DNA of 64,000 nt, from the NCBI RefSeq assembly GCF_024189315.1, contig NZ_JAIZEO010000003.1, forward strand, positions 248,001 to 312,000. The letters are read 5' to 3'. The position numbers were made by a program, and so were the translations under genes. Of the stretch, positions 34,799 through 42,509 are shown piece by piece. The notes beneath the pieces are model-generated. The model made no database searches. It saw only the letters and a program-made list of their open reading frames with translations, and was not told where the DNA came from. Each line of letters opens with the position of its first letter. Positions within the stretch are counted from its first letter, which is position 1. Source of the stretch: Halobacillus sp. A5 (GTDB lineage: Bacteria; Bacillota; Bacilli; Bacillales; Halobacillaceae).

Positions 34799-35998
34799 AT
34801 GGATAAAATATATGGAATTGGTTTAATGTCAGGAACTTCATTAGACGGCATTGATGCAGTTCTCGTCGAAACTGTCGAAAATGAGGAAACCCTTCCCTTT
34901 CGTATTATAGAATCACTAACTGAAAGTTACACCGCGGAAATCCGTGAAGCTATTATGAGAATTTGTGATCCAGAAACGGCGAAGATCGAAGAAGTATCAG
35001 CCATGAATATGTATTTAGGGAAGAAATTTGCTGATGTTGTTCATCAATTACTGCATAATGCGAAGATGAAGGCGCAAGACATTCACTTCATTAGTTCTCA
35101 TGGCCAGACTATTTTCCATCAGCCTTTAGCAGGTCAGAAAACCTATGAATTAAAGAATACTTTACAGATAGGTGATCTGTCGGTGTTGTCTGAAGAAACA
35201 GGTATTGCAGTAGTGGGAGATTTTAGAATAGCAGACATGGCCGTTGGCGGACAGGGTGCTCCCCTCGTATCTTACCTGGATTATTTAATGTTCGGTAGAG
35301 ATGGTAAAGCACGAGCTTTACAGAACATCGGAGGAATAGGAAATGTTACGTATATTCCTTCAAATGGAGATGTTTCTAGCACTCTATCATTCGATACAGG
35401 GCCGGGAAATATGGTTATCGATGCCGTAGTCCACTCTATAACGAATGGAAAATGGAGCTATGATCATGAGGGGGAACTAGCTCGCAAAGGAAATATTGAT
35501 AAAGAACTGCTAAGTCAATTGATGGATCATGAATATTTTCAAAGCCCTCTTCCCAAAACGACCGGACGAGAATTATTTGGCCGGTCCTTTGCTGCTCAAC
35601 TGATGGAAAACTTTACACATATCGCTGCGGAGGACCTTATCACAACCGTCAGTGAATGGACTGTTGAGTCGATCGTAAAGGGGTATCGTGATTTTATAGA
35701 AGTGGAGGGAGTCCACTTAGATGAAGTAATTATCGGCGGGGGAGGAAGCTATAATCTCTATATTTTAGAGAGATTACAGCAAAAGATGCCGCACCTCAAA
35801 GTAAGAACCATCGACGATTTTGGAGTGCCAAGCTCTTTTAAGGAAGCATTGGCTTTTGCTGTAATGGGCTATCAAACTATTATAGGAAAAGAAAATCAGA
35901 TACCTTCAGCTACGGGAGCAGAACGTTCAGTTATTATGGGGAAAATTGCATACTCCCAGCCAGAAGCCTATCAGCGCTTAATGTCTATAAGGAGTTGA
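34799..35998 (+). CDS. anmK: Anhydro-N-acetylmuramic acid kinase
   Basis: A 399-residue AnmK, an actin-fold kinase that opens the 1,6-anhydro ring of anhydro-MurNAc while phosphorylating it to MurNAc 6-phosphate. The N-terminal GLMSGTSLDGIDAVLVET and the central SSHGQTIFHQP, LQIGDLSVLSEETGIAVVGD, GQGAPLVSYLDYLMF and LQNIGGIGNVTYIP are nearly diagnostic. The catalytic Asp is in FDTGPGNMVIDA. It sits between permease and ATPase genes of a Dpp-type importer, so imported anhydro-muropeptide or anhydro-MurNAc is a plausible source of its substrate. The next enzyme, the MurQ etherase, is not in this window. Confidence 0.96.
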   Translation: MDKIYGIGLMSGTSLDGIDAVLVETVENEETLPFRIIESLTESYTAEIREAIMRICDPETAKIEEVSAMNMYLGKKFADVVHQLLHNAKMKAQDIHFISSHGQTIFHQPLAGQKTYELKNTLQIGDLSVLSEETGIAVVGDFRIADMAVGGQGAPLVSYLDYLMFGRDGKARALQNIGGIGNVTYIPSNGDVSSTLSFDTGPGNMVIDAVVHSITNGKWSYDHEGELARKGNIDKELLSQLMDHEYFQSPLPKTTGRELFGRSFAAQLMENFTHIAAEDLITTVSEWTVESIVKGYRDFIEVEGVHLDEVIIGGGGSYNLYILERLQQKMPHLKVRTIDDFGVPSSFKEALAFAVMGYQTIIGKENQIPSATGAERSVIMGKIAYSQPEAYQRLMSIRS

Positions 35999-36003
35999 AA
36001 GTC

Positions 36004-37047
36004 TTGAGTAATCTACTCGAAATCAATAATTTATCGATAGATGTTAAAATCGAAAAATCTTACTATAATATTGTCAATCGGCTTAGTTTATCGATTGCCA
36101 AAAAACAAAAATACGGAATAGTGGGAGAATCCGGCAGCGGAAAAAGCCTGACTTCTGTTGCCATTATGAATTTATTGGCCGATTCTCTCAGTGTCAGTGA
36201 AGGACAAATATTATTTGAAGAAACCCAGGAGCTTACGACTCTTTCCAACAAGGAAATGATGAAGATCAGAGGGAAAGATATATCGATTATCTTTCAAGAA
36301 CCGATGACTGCTTTAGATCCGATTTTTACAATAGAATATCAAATATCCGAGGTTTTAAAAATCCATTTCAATCATTCGAAAAAAGAAATGCGCGAGATGA
36401 TTATAAGCATATTAAAGGATGTCGGTATTCCTAGGCCGGAGTCTATTATGAAAAGCTATCCTCACGAATTATCGGGTGGAATGCGTCAAAGAGTGGTGAT
36501 AGCCATGGCATTAATTTGTAAGCCTAAACTATTAATTGCAGATGAACCAACCACGGCTTTAGATGTGACGATCCAGGCGCAAATTTTAGAGCTAATGAAT
36601 GAACTCACTGAAAAATATGATACTTCTATTTTAATGATTACCCACGATCTAGGCGTGATCAATGAAACATGTGAGCGGGTAGCGGTGATGTATGCGGGAG
36701 AGGTTGTAGAAGAATCTTCTGTTGATAGCTTATTTAGCCATCCCAAGCACCCTTATACCCAGGGACTTTTAAAATCCATACACACCCTGGGTGATCGATC
36801 TGAAAAATTATATTCTATTCCGGGTAACGTTCCGACTCCTACTCAATTGAAGAAACATGGCTGCAGGTTTGCCTCAAGGTGTCCTCATGTGATGGATCTC
36901 TGTAAGGAAGAAACTCCACCGTATGTAGAGGTTTCTGAAGATCAGGTGAGTAAGTGCTGGTTACATACAGAAAGAGGTGAGTACAATGAACAAGGTCAAA
37001 AAGCCAGTGTTGCAAGTGAAGAATATGAAAAAACATTTTCCGATTAA
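36004..37047 (+). CDS. ABC transporter ATP-binding protein, DppD type
   Basis: A 347-residue ATPase subunit. Walker A is GESGSGKSLTS near residue 44, the signature LSGGMRQRVVIAMAL is near residue 157, Walker B LLIADEPTTALD follows, and the H-loop is ITHDLG. The C-terminal oligopeptide/dipeptide domain has Cys-rich elements CRFASRCPHVMDLCKEETP. I use the TTG at 36004, nine bases after AAGGAG; the TTG at 35995 abuts that site. Its 3' end overlaps the next ATPase gene. Confidence 0.93.
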   Translation: MSNLLEINNLSIDVKIEKSYYNIVNRLSLSIAKKQKYGIVGESGSGKSLTSVAIMNLLADSLSVSEGQILFEETQELTTLSNKEMMKIRGKDISIIFQEPMTALDPIFTIEYQISEVLKIHFNHSKKEMREMIISILKDVGIPRPESIMKSYPHELSGGMRQRVVIAMALICKPKLLIADEPTTALDVTIQAQILELMNELTEKYDTSILMITHDLGVINETCERVAVMYAGEVVEESSVDSLFSHPKHPYTQGLLKSIHTLGDRSEKLYSIPGNVPTPTQLKKHGCRFASRCPHVMDLCKEETPPYVEVSEDQVSKCWLHTERGEYNEQGQKASVASEEYEKTFSD

Positions 37048-37996
37048 AGGCGGGATTATCAAAAGAACCAAAAATCATGTTCGGGCAGTAGATGGAATTA
37101 GTTTTGACGTTCAAGAACAAGAGACTTTTTCTCTCGTAGGTGAAAGCGGATGCGGAAAATCCACAACCGGACGATCGATTCTTCGCTTAACTGAGCCGAC
37201 TGATGGTGAAGTCTATTTTAATGGGGAAGAAGTTCTGGGATGCACACAAAAGGAATTTAGAAAGTACCGCAAAGATATGCAAATGATTTTTCAAGACCCC
37301 TTTAGTTCTTTGAATCCAAGAATGACAGTTAAAAGCTTACTATTAGAGCCATTAATGACCCACAAATTATATTCCAAAAAAGAAGCATTAAACAAAGTAT
37401 ATGAGATTGCAGAACGAGTAGGGCTTTCGAAGGAACAGGTTTCTCGTCATCCTCATGAATTCAGTGGAGGACAGAGACAGAGAATAAGTATTGCGCGGGC
37501 CTTGATCATGAATCCTAAATTAATCATATTGGATGAAGCTGTTTCCGCTCTTGATGTTTCTATCCAGGCTCAAATCTTAAACCTATTAATTGATCTCCAG
37601 AAAGAATTTAAATTAACTTATGTGTTTATTTCCCATGACCTTAATGTGGTCAAGCATTTAAGTGATCGTATAGGAGTTATGTACTTAGGACAAATGATGG
37701 AAATGACCACCACCGAATCGTTGTTCAACAATCCATTACACCCTTATACAACATCCCTCCTTTCGGCGATTCCCTCTTATGATCGAAATAAGAAAAAAGA
37801 TAGAATCGTTTTAAAAGGGGACGTGCCGGATCCTGCAAATCCTCCTTCAGGTTGCCCATTTAGGCTAAGGTGCCCTCAGGCTCACGAACTATGTGAAACA
37901 CATAAACCTGTTTATCAAGAGGTGGAAGATAATCACTGGGTAGCGTGTCATCTATATAACGAGGGCATTCCGGAGCGGAAACGAATCAGACTTTAG
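36986..37996 (+). CDS. ABC transporter ATP-binding protein, DppF type
   Basis: A 336-residue ATPase, partner of the DppD-type subunit. Walker A is GESGCGKSTTGRSILRL, the Q-loop FQDPFSSLNPR, the signature FSGGQRQRISIARALI, Walker B LIILDEAVSALD (Ala in place of the usual Pro after Glu), and the H-loop ISHDLN. The C-terminal domain has GCPFRLRCPQAHELCETHKP. I use the ATG at 36986 after GAGGTGAG. It completes a five-gene Dpp-type importer that encloses anmK. Confidence 0.93.
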   Translation: MNKVKKPVLQVKNMKKHFPIKGGIIKRTKNHVRAVDGISFDVQEQETFSLVGESGCGKSTTGRSILRLTEPTDGEVYFNGEEVLGCTQKEFRKYRKDMQMIFQDPFSSLNPRMTVKSLLLEPLMTHKLYSKKEALNKVYEIAERVGLSKEQVSRHPHEFSGGQRQRISIARALIMNPKLIILDEAVSALDVSIQAQILNLLIDLQKEFKLTYVFISHDLNVVKHLSDRIGVMYLGQMMEMTTTESLFNNPLHPYTTSLLSAIPSYDRNKKKDRIVLKGDVPDPANPPSGCPFRLRCPQAHELCETHKPVYQEVEDNHWVACHLYNEGIPERKRIRL

Positions 37997-38010
37997 AACA
38001 TACTTATTAG

Positions 38011-38087
38011 GCACCGGGTACACAGAGAAAAAAGAAAAATAAGTTTTGGTACCAGGTACACACACTTCTATTTTCTGTACCTGGTAC
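38011..38087 (+). repeat. Composite GTACCNGGTAC repeat left of the DUF3892 gene
   Basis: Units at 38011-38021 (GCACCGGGTAC, one mismatch), 38049-38059 (GTACCAGGTAC) and 38077-38087 (GTACCTGGTAC). The first is followed by a 27-base purine-rich tail (ACAGAGAAAAAAGAAAAA then TAAG), and the last two are 28 bp apart with complementary centres (A and T). The same unit-tail-unit-17-unit layout recurs at 38428-38504. Confidence 0.85.
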
Positions 38088-38107
38088 CCACAAACCATAT
38101 AAAACCT

Positions 38108-38332
38108 TTAAAACGCAGGAAGGTTATCTAAGTTATTGTGAGGATCTCCATCCGCGTTTCCACGAATTACAGGTCGTCCATTCCTCGCTTTTCCTACATT
38201 TGCCCCTTGAATGGTTCCATCTTCCACAGCCGCGACGGCCTCCTCATAGCTTAATTCTCTACCGCTTGAAGTTTGAAAGCTGACAATATCACCATCTGCA
38301 TTTTTTCGTACTCGTGCAAATTGTTCTGCCAT
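38108..38332 (-). CDS. DUF3892 family small protein
   Basis: A 74-residue soluble protein of the DUF3892 family found in Bacilli. It starts MAEQFARVRKNADGDIVSFQ, has LSYEEAVAAVEDGTIQGANV in the middle and ends in the conserved NADGDPHNNLDNLPAF. An AAAGGAGGGA ribosome site (minus strand) precedes the ATG. Function is unknown. It is oriented against both neighbours and lies between two composite copies of the GTACCNGGTAC repeat, which suggests it arrived or moves as a small cassette. Confidence 0.88.
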   Translation of the reverse strand: MAEQFARVRKNADGDIVSFQTSSGRELSYEEAVAAVEDGTIQGANVGKARNGRPVIRGNADGDPHNNLDNLPAF

Positions 38333-38399
38333 AGCTGTTCCCTCCTTTCATAGATGTAGTATGTGGAAGAAAGAGGTAAAAAATGCGTTAGACAATTGT

Positions 38400-38504
38400 G
38401 TACCTGGTACCACACAATTAACGTTCTGTACCGGGTACAGAGAGAAAAAAGAAAAATAAGTTTGTGTACCGGGTACACTGGCGCATAATTTTTGTACCTG
38501 GTAC
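38400..38504 (+). repeat. Composite GTACCNGGTAC repeat right of the DUF3892 gene
   Basis: Four units: 38400-38410 (centre T), 38428-38438 (G), 38466-38476 (G) and 38494-38504 (T). The first two and last two are 28 bp apart; the middle pair is 38 bp apart, separated by the tail AGAGAGAAAAAAG continuing to TAAG. Centres T/G and G/T would pair as wobbles in RNA of the plus strand. Confidence 0.87.
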
Positions 38505-38565
38505 CATTAGGATCCTATGTTAAGATTAGAGGAAATGAAGCGTTTTCTATGGGGTGACTTGTGCG

Positions 38566-40143
38566 ATGGGGAGCAGGTTTCGTGTTTCGTTAAAAACGAA
38601 GATTCAGGTGTTGATTTTATCTTTAATTGTTTCGGTCATTATTATTCTGTCAGGGATTTTTACTTATTTTGAGTTTGAGCAGACGGAGGAGCATATGGGT
38701 GAGACGGCGCTGCAAACGGCTACGACAGTGTCTTACATTCCATCTATCAAAGAGGCGTTTGACAGCCCAAATCCTTCGAAAGAAATTCAACCTCTGGCTT
38801 TGCAGATTCAGGAGGAGCTTGGAGCTGAATTTATTGTTGTGGGTAACAATGAAAGTGTTCGTTATGCTCATCCGAATGAAGAGCTGATCGGCCAAACAAT
38901 GGTTGGGGGGGACAATGAGCGGGCTCTCGAAGAAGGGAAATATTATGTATCAAAAGCCGAGGGGACACTTGGTCCTTCCTTAAGGGGCAAGGCACCGATC
39001 CTCAATGAAGAAAATGAAATTATTGGCATCGTTTCTGTCGGTTTCTTAATGGAGGATATTTATACGACGTTTTTCAACACTTTAGGAAAAATCGCCGGGG
39101 TGTCTTTTCTTGTGTTAGTTATCGGCGGGCTGGGAGGATACCTGCTGACGAGAAGTATTCAAAAGGATACCATGGGACTTGAGCCTTACCAAATTGCAGC
39201 TCTATATCAGGAACGTGAAGCAGTCTTATCGTCTGTTAAGGAAGGTATTATTGCAATCGATAAAAATGGCCTCCTCACTACGATGAATGCAGCGGCGAGG
39301 CACATTCTAGAAATGAACGGTGATGGCACTCAGCAGCCGATCGAAGATGTTTTTCCTAATTCGGAGATGGAGCGCGTACTTCGCTCTGGAAAAGAAGAAC
39401 GAGACCAGGAAATCACAATCGGGGAGCGTGTAGTAATAATGACGCGTACGCCTGTTATCGAAGATGGAGAAGTCGTCGGAGTAGTGGCGAGTTTCCGTGA
39501 CAAATCAGAAGTGCGCGAGATGGTAGGAGCTTTATCGGAGATTAAGCGTTATTCAGAAGGGCTCCGCTCGCAGACTCATGAATATGCGAATAAAATGTAC
39601 GTACTGCTTGGGCTGCTTCAGTTGAAAAATTTCGACGAAGCCATCCAGCTTATCGAAGCTGACTTTCAAACGGCTCAGTCTCAATCCAACAGTCTTGGTC
39701 AAATTAAAGATGACACCGTTCAGGCGATTCTTTTGGGCAAAATTAGCAAGGCTTCAGAGTTGAAAATTGATTTTATAGTGGATGAAGATGCTTCAATTGG
39801 TCCGATTCCAGAACAGATCAGCCGTTCCAAACTTGTGACGATCTTAGGCAACTTGATTGATAACTCTTTTGAAGCTGTAAAGGAACAGAGAGAGAAACAA
39901 GTTACTTTTTCTGCAACTGATATTGGACATGAAATAGTTTTTGAAGTAAGTGATAACGGACCGGGGATTCCTGAAGAGGTCATGCCTTATATTTTTGTAA
40001 GAGGATTTTCTACAAAGCAGGGAGAACAAAGGGGTTTCGGTCTTTCCAATGTGCGTGAAATTGTGGAGGAACTGGGTGGAACGTTTGAAGTGGCTTCGAA
40101 TCCATCAGCAGGGACCACTTTTTCTGTATTTTTATCAAAATAG
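38566..40143 (+). CDS. CitS/DcuS-family sensor histidine kinase
   Basis: A 525-residue membrane kinase of the CitA/DcuS/MalK group. A transmembrane helix (about 12-35) precedes an extracellular PAS/PDC sensor domain (about 35-165, with NNESVRYAHPNEELIGQTM and GTLGPSLRGKAPI) that binds di- or tricarboxylates; a second helix lies at about 170-195. A cytoplasmic PAS domain follows, then the phosphoacceptor His in the QTHEY motif near residue 340 and the ATPase boxes NLIDNSFEAV and GFGLSNVREIVEELGG. I start at the ATG at 38566; the GTG at 38554 is inside the GGGGTGA ribosome site. With the response regulator and TctCBA downstream, it probably senses the substrate of that transporter. Confidence 0.92.
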   Translation: MGSRFRVSLKTKIQVLILSLIVSVIIILSGIFTYFEFEQTEEHMGETALQTATTVSYIPSIKEAFDSPNPSKEIQPLALQIQEELGAEFIVVGNNESVRYAHPNEELIGQTMVGGDNERALEEGKYYVSKAEGTLGPSLRGKAPILNEENEIIGIVSVGFLMEDIYTTFFNTLGKIAGVSFLVLVIGGLGGYLLTRSIQKDTMGLEPYQIAALYQEREAVLSSVKEGIIAIDKNGLLTTMNAAARHILEMNGDGTQQPIEDVFPNSEMERVLRSGKEERDQEITIGERVVIMTRTPVIEDGEVVGVVASFRDKSEVREMVGALSEIKRYSEGLRSQTHEYANKMYVLLGLLQLKNFDEAIQLIEADFQTAQSQSNSLGQIKDDTVQAILLGKISKASELKIDFIVDEDASIGPIPEQISRSKLVTILGNLIDNSFEAVKEQREKQVTFSATDIGHEIVFEVSDNGPGIPEEVMPYIFVRGFSTKQGEQRGFGLSNVREIVEELGGTFEVASNPSAGTTFSVFLSK

Positions 40144-40158
40144 AAAGGAGTGAGGAGA

Positions 40159-40839
40159 ATGATTAAAGTAGTTGTAGCGGAAGACGATTTCCGTGTAGCC
40201 GATCTTCATGAGAAGTTTCTAAAGGAAATAGAGGGTGTAGAAGTAGCGGCAAAAGCTTTAAATGCTGAAGAGGCACTGGAGGCTGTGGCTCAACATCGGC
40301 CCGATCTTTTATTACTGGATGTGTACATGCCGGACCGATTAGGGACTGAGCTGCTACATCAATTAAGGGATTCCTATCCTGAACTGGATATCATTATGAT
40401 TACCGCCGCTACAGAAAAAGATATGATTAATAAGGCTTTAAATTACGGGGTGATTGATTATATTATTAAGCCGATTTCTATGGATCGATTTTTACATACC
40501 ATTGAAAATTATCAACAAAAAAAGCGTCTCATGAACAGTCAGCAGACGTTTGATCAGCAAACGGTGGACCAGTTAATTGGAAGAGAACCAGCGGATGAAT
40601 CTGAATTAATTTCTGTGCCAAAAGGGATTGATCAACTGACATTGAAGAAAGTAAGGCAATTGCTGAAAGAAAATGCAGATGATGGAATAACGGCAGAAGA
40701 GGCAAGCCATTATATGGGTGCTTCAAAAACGACAGCCCGCCGTTATTTGGAGTATTTAATTTCTATTAATGAAGGTGTCGCTGAGATGAGGTACGGGAAA
40801 GTAGGGCGGCCGGAAAGAAAATATTTTTATCAACCATAG
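40159..40839 (+). CDS. CitT/DctR-family response regulator
   Basis: A 226-residue response regulator partner of the upstream kinase. The receiver domain (1-120) has the acidic pair VVVAEDDFRV, the phosphorylated Asp in LLLDVYMPDR near residue 54, and the Lys in YIIKPISMDRF near residue 104. The C-terminal part (about 160-226, including TAEEASHYMGASKTTARRYL) is the helix-turn-helix of this group. The ATG at 40159 is preferred over the GTG at 40150 within the GGAGTGAGGAG site. It likely activates the tct operon downstream. Confidence 0.92.
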   Translation: MIKVVVAEDDFRVADLHEKFLKEIEGVEVAAKALNAEEALEAVAQHRPDLLLLDVYMPDRLGTELLHQLRDSYPELDIIMITAATEKDMINKALNYGVIDYIIKPISMDRFLHTIENYQQKKRLMNSQQTFDQQTVDQLIGREPADESELISVPKGIDQLTLKKVRQLLKENADDGITAEEASHYMGASKTTARRYLEYLISINEGVAEMRYGKVGRPERKYFYQP

Positions 40840-40866
40840 TCGCGAATCGCGGCTATTTTTTATTTT
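40836..40866 (+). terminator. Terminator after the two-component system
   Basis: Stem ATAGTCGCG/CGCGGCTAT (40836-40844 with 40848-40856, one G-T pair) and a 3-base loop, followed by TTTTTTATTTTT. The stop codon of the regulator lies in the left arm. Confidence 0.8.
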
Positions 40867-40940
40867 TCACAAAGAATCAACAGCACCGCTCGTAAATTTT
40901 ATGAATTTAATTCATTTAACTTTTTTAAAAAAGCTAACTT

Positions 40941-40954
40941 TGAAAACGGTTACA
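40941..40954. promoter_or_regulatory. CcpA cre box upstream of the tct operon
   Basis: TGAAAACGGTTACA matches the cre consensus TGNAANCGNTNNCA at every fixed position. It is 66 bp upstream of the first tct gene, in the promoter region, implying carbon catabolite repression of carboxylate uptake. Confidence 0.8.
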
Positions 40955-41019
40955 TTAAAGTATATTTCCTTTATTATATGAGTTAATTCTAAATTTTCTA
41001 AAAAAAGGTGGAAGCGCAG

Positions 41020-42018
41020 ATGAAGAAATTACTTTCGTTCGGACTAATTCTTTTCCTTTCGATATTGACGGCGTGCAGTAATGATCAGTACGCCAGCTCC
41101 GATGATGGCGAGTGGGAGCCGGAGCAGCCGATTGAACTGGTGGCTCCAGCAGGTGCCGGCGGCGGCTGGGATACCACAGCTCGAAGTGTCAGTCAGGTTA
41201 TGGAGGAAGAAGGCATCGTTGATGAAGATATTGGTGTCGTTAATAAACCTGGCGGCGGCGGTGCAGTGGGATGGGCTTACGTTGACCGTAAGCAGGGCAA
41301 CCCTCATCACATGTTCATCGGATCGCCTCCGTTAGTTTTTATTCCTTTAAACGGTCAATCACAACTAGGCTATGAGGATTTCACTCCTCTTGCGAACATG
41401 ATTGCGGATTATGCGGCATTCGCAGTAGCTGACGATGCAAAATGGGATGATTTAAACGATTTGTTTGATGACATGAAAGAAGATCCTAAAGACATCACTG
41501 TGGTCGGTACCTCTTCGCCAGGATCAATGGACCATATGCAATTTGTGAAGATCGCTAAAGCTGCCGGTGTTGACATTACGAAGATAAAGTACGTTTCCTC
41601 TCAGGACGGCGGTGCACTAACGCAAGTGTTAAATGGCAATGCGGATGTTTTCTCAACAGGGGTAGCTGAAACGGTCGAGCAGGTCCGTGCCGGAAAGATT
41701 AAAGTGCTCGGTATTACAGCTGAGGAACGGCTTGAAGGGGAAGTCCTCTCTGAATTCAAAACAGCAAAAGAACAAGGAATTGACGCAACATTTACCAACT
41801 GGAGAGGTTTCTTCGGTCCTAAAGATATGGATGAAGGACAAGTCAAATATTATGAGGAGAAATTTAAAGAAGTGAGCGATTCAGAATCATTCAAGGAAAT
41901 CCGGGATAAGTATGGCTGGGAAGAAATGTATATGACAAGTGAAGAGTATCAGGAATACTTGGATGAGCAAAATGAAGAGCTCCGCGGTTTATTAGATGAA
42001 ATGGGATTAGCAGAATAA
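41020..42018 (+). CDS. tctC: Tripartite tricarboxylate transporter receptor lipoprotein
   Basis: A 332-residue TctC-family extracytoplasmic receptor. The lipoprotein signal is MKKLLSFGLILFLSILTAC with Cys19. The ligand domain has the family motif IELVAPAGAGGGWDTTARSV near residue 38, NKPGGGGAVGWAYV near residue 72, and NVFSTGVAETVEQVRAG-like VFSTGVAETVEQVRAGKIKV near residue 210. I use the ATG at 41020, following AAAAGGTGG; the GTG at 41008 is part of that site. It delivers a carboxylate, probably citrate or a related acid, to TctAB. Confidence 0.93.
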   Translation: MKKLLSFGLILFLSILTACSNDQYASSDDGEWEPEQPIELVAPAGAGGGWDTTARSVSQVMEEEGIVDEDIGVVNKPGGGGAVGWAYVDRKQGNPHHMFIGSPPLVFIPLNGQSQLGYEDFTPLANMIADYAAFAVADDAKWDDLNDLFDDMKEDPKDITVVGTSSPGSMDHMQFVKIAKAAGVDITKIKYVSSQDGGALTQVLNGNADVFSTGVAETVEQVRAGKIKVLGITAEERLEGEVLSEFKTAKEQGIDATFTNWRGFFGPKDMDEGQVKYYEEKFKEVSDSESFKEIRDKYGWEEMYMTSEEYQEYLDEQNEELRGLLDEMGLAE

Positions 42019-42033
42019 AAAGAGGTGATAAAA

Positions 42034-42492
42034 ATGATTAAAACATTACATCAAAAAGTAAGTCTCATTCTTATTGCGATAGCGGCAGGCTACTTATATT
42101 TAAGCTACAACTTAAAGGAGTACCCATACGTACCTGTAGATTCAGACTTAGTTCCAAAAGTACTCGGTTACGTATTACTCGTACTGGCTGTCGCGTTGTT
42201 TTTTGATAAGTCGTCAGAGACGGAGGAGGAGAAAGAAAAACGGGTTGTCCCGAAAAAAGAAATTCTCGTCATGGCAGCAGTGGGCGGTATGATTTTCGTT
42301 TATATTTTTCTATTTGAGATATTAGGATTTCTTATTACGACTTTTGTTTTTATTCTCGCCTGTTCAGCTTTCCTCGGTTATCGAAAATGGATGACGAGCC
42401 TGATTGTCTCAATCGTTTTCCCAGGTGCATTATATTATGTTTTTAATTATTTACTTCAGATCAGATTGCCACAAGGCATACTACCATTTTAA
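42034..42492 (+). CDS. tctB: Tripartite tricarboxylate transporter small membrane subunit
   Basis: A 152-residue protein with four hydrophobic helices (VSLILIAIAAGYLYLSYNL, LVPKVLGYVLLVLAVALFF, ILVMAAVGGMIFVYIFLFEI plus a following segment, and a final helix ending LQIRLPQGILPF), as in TctB proteins. The ATG at 42034 follows a GAGGTGAT ribosome site. It lies between tctC and tctA and forms the membrane complex with TctA. Confidence 0.9.
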   Translation: MIKTLHQKVSLILIAIAAGYLYLSYNLKEYPYVPVDSDLVPKVLGYVLLVLAVALFFDKSSETEEEKEKRVVPKKEILVMAAVGGMIFVYIFLFEILGFLITTFVFILACSAFLGYRKWMTSLIVSIVFPGALYYVFNYLLQIRLPQGILPF

Positions 42493-42509
42493 AAAGGTGT
42501 TGATATGAT

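Noticed and set aside
38400-38504. Regular 28-bp period of palindromes, at first sight like a CRISPR array
   Set aside because: The repeated part is only 11 bp, arrays have at most four units, spacings of 38 and 41 bp also occur, spacers are 17 bases and partly related, and no cas genes are present.
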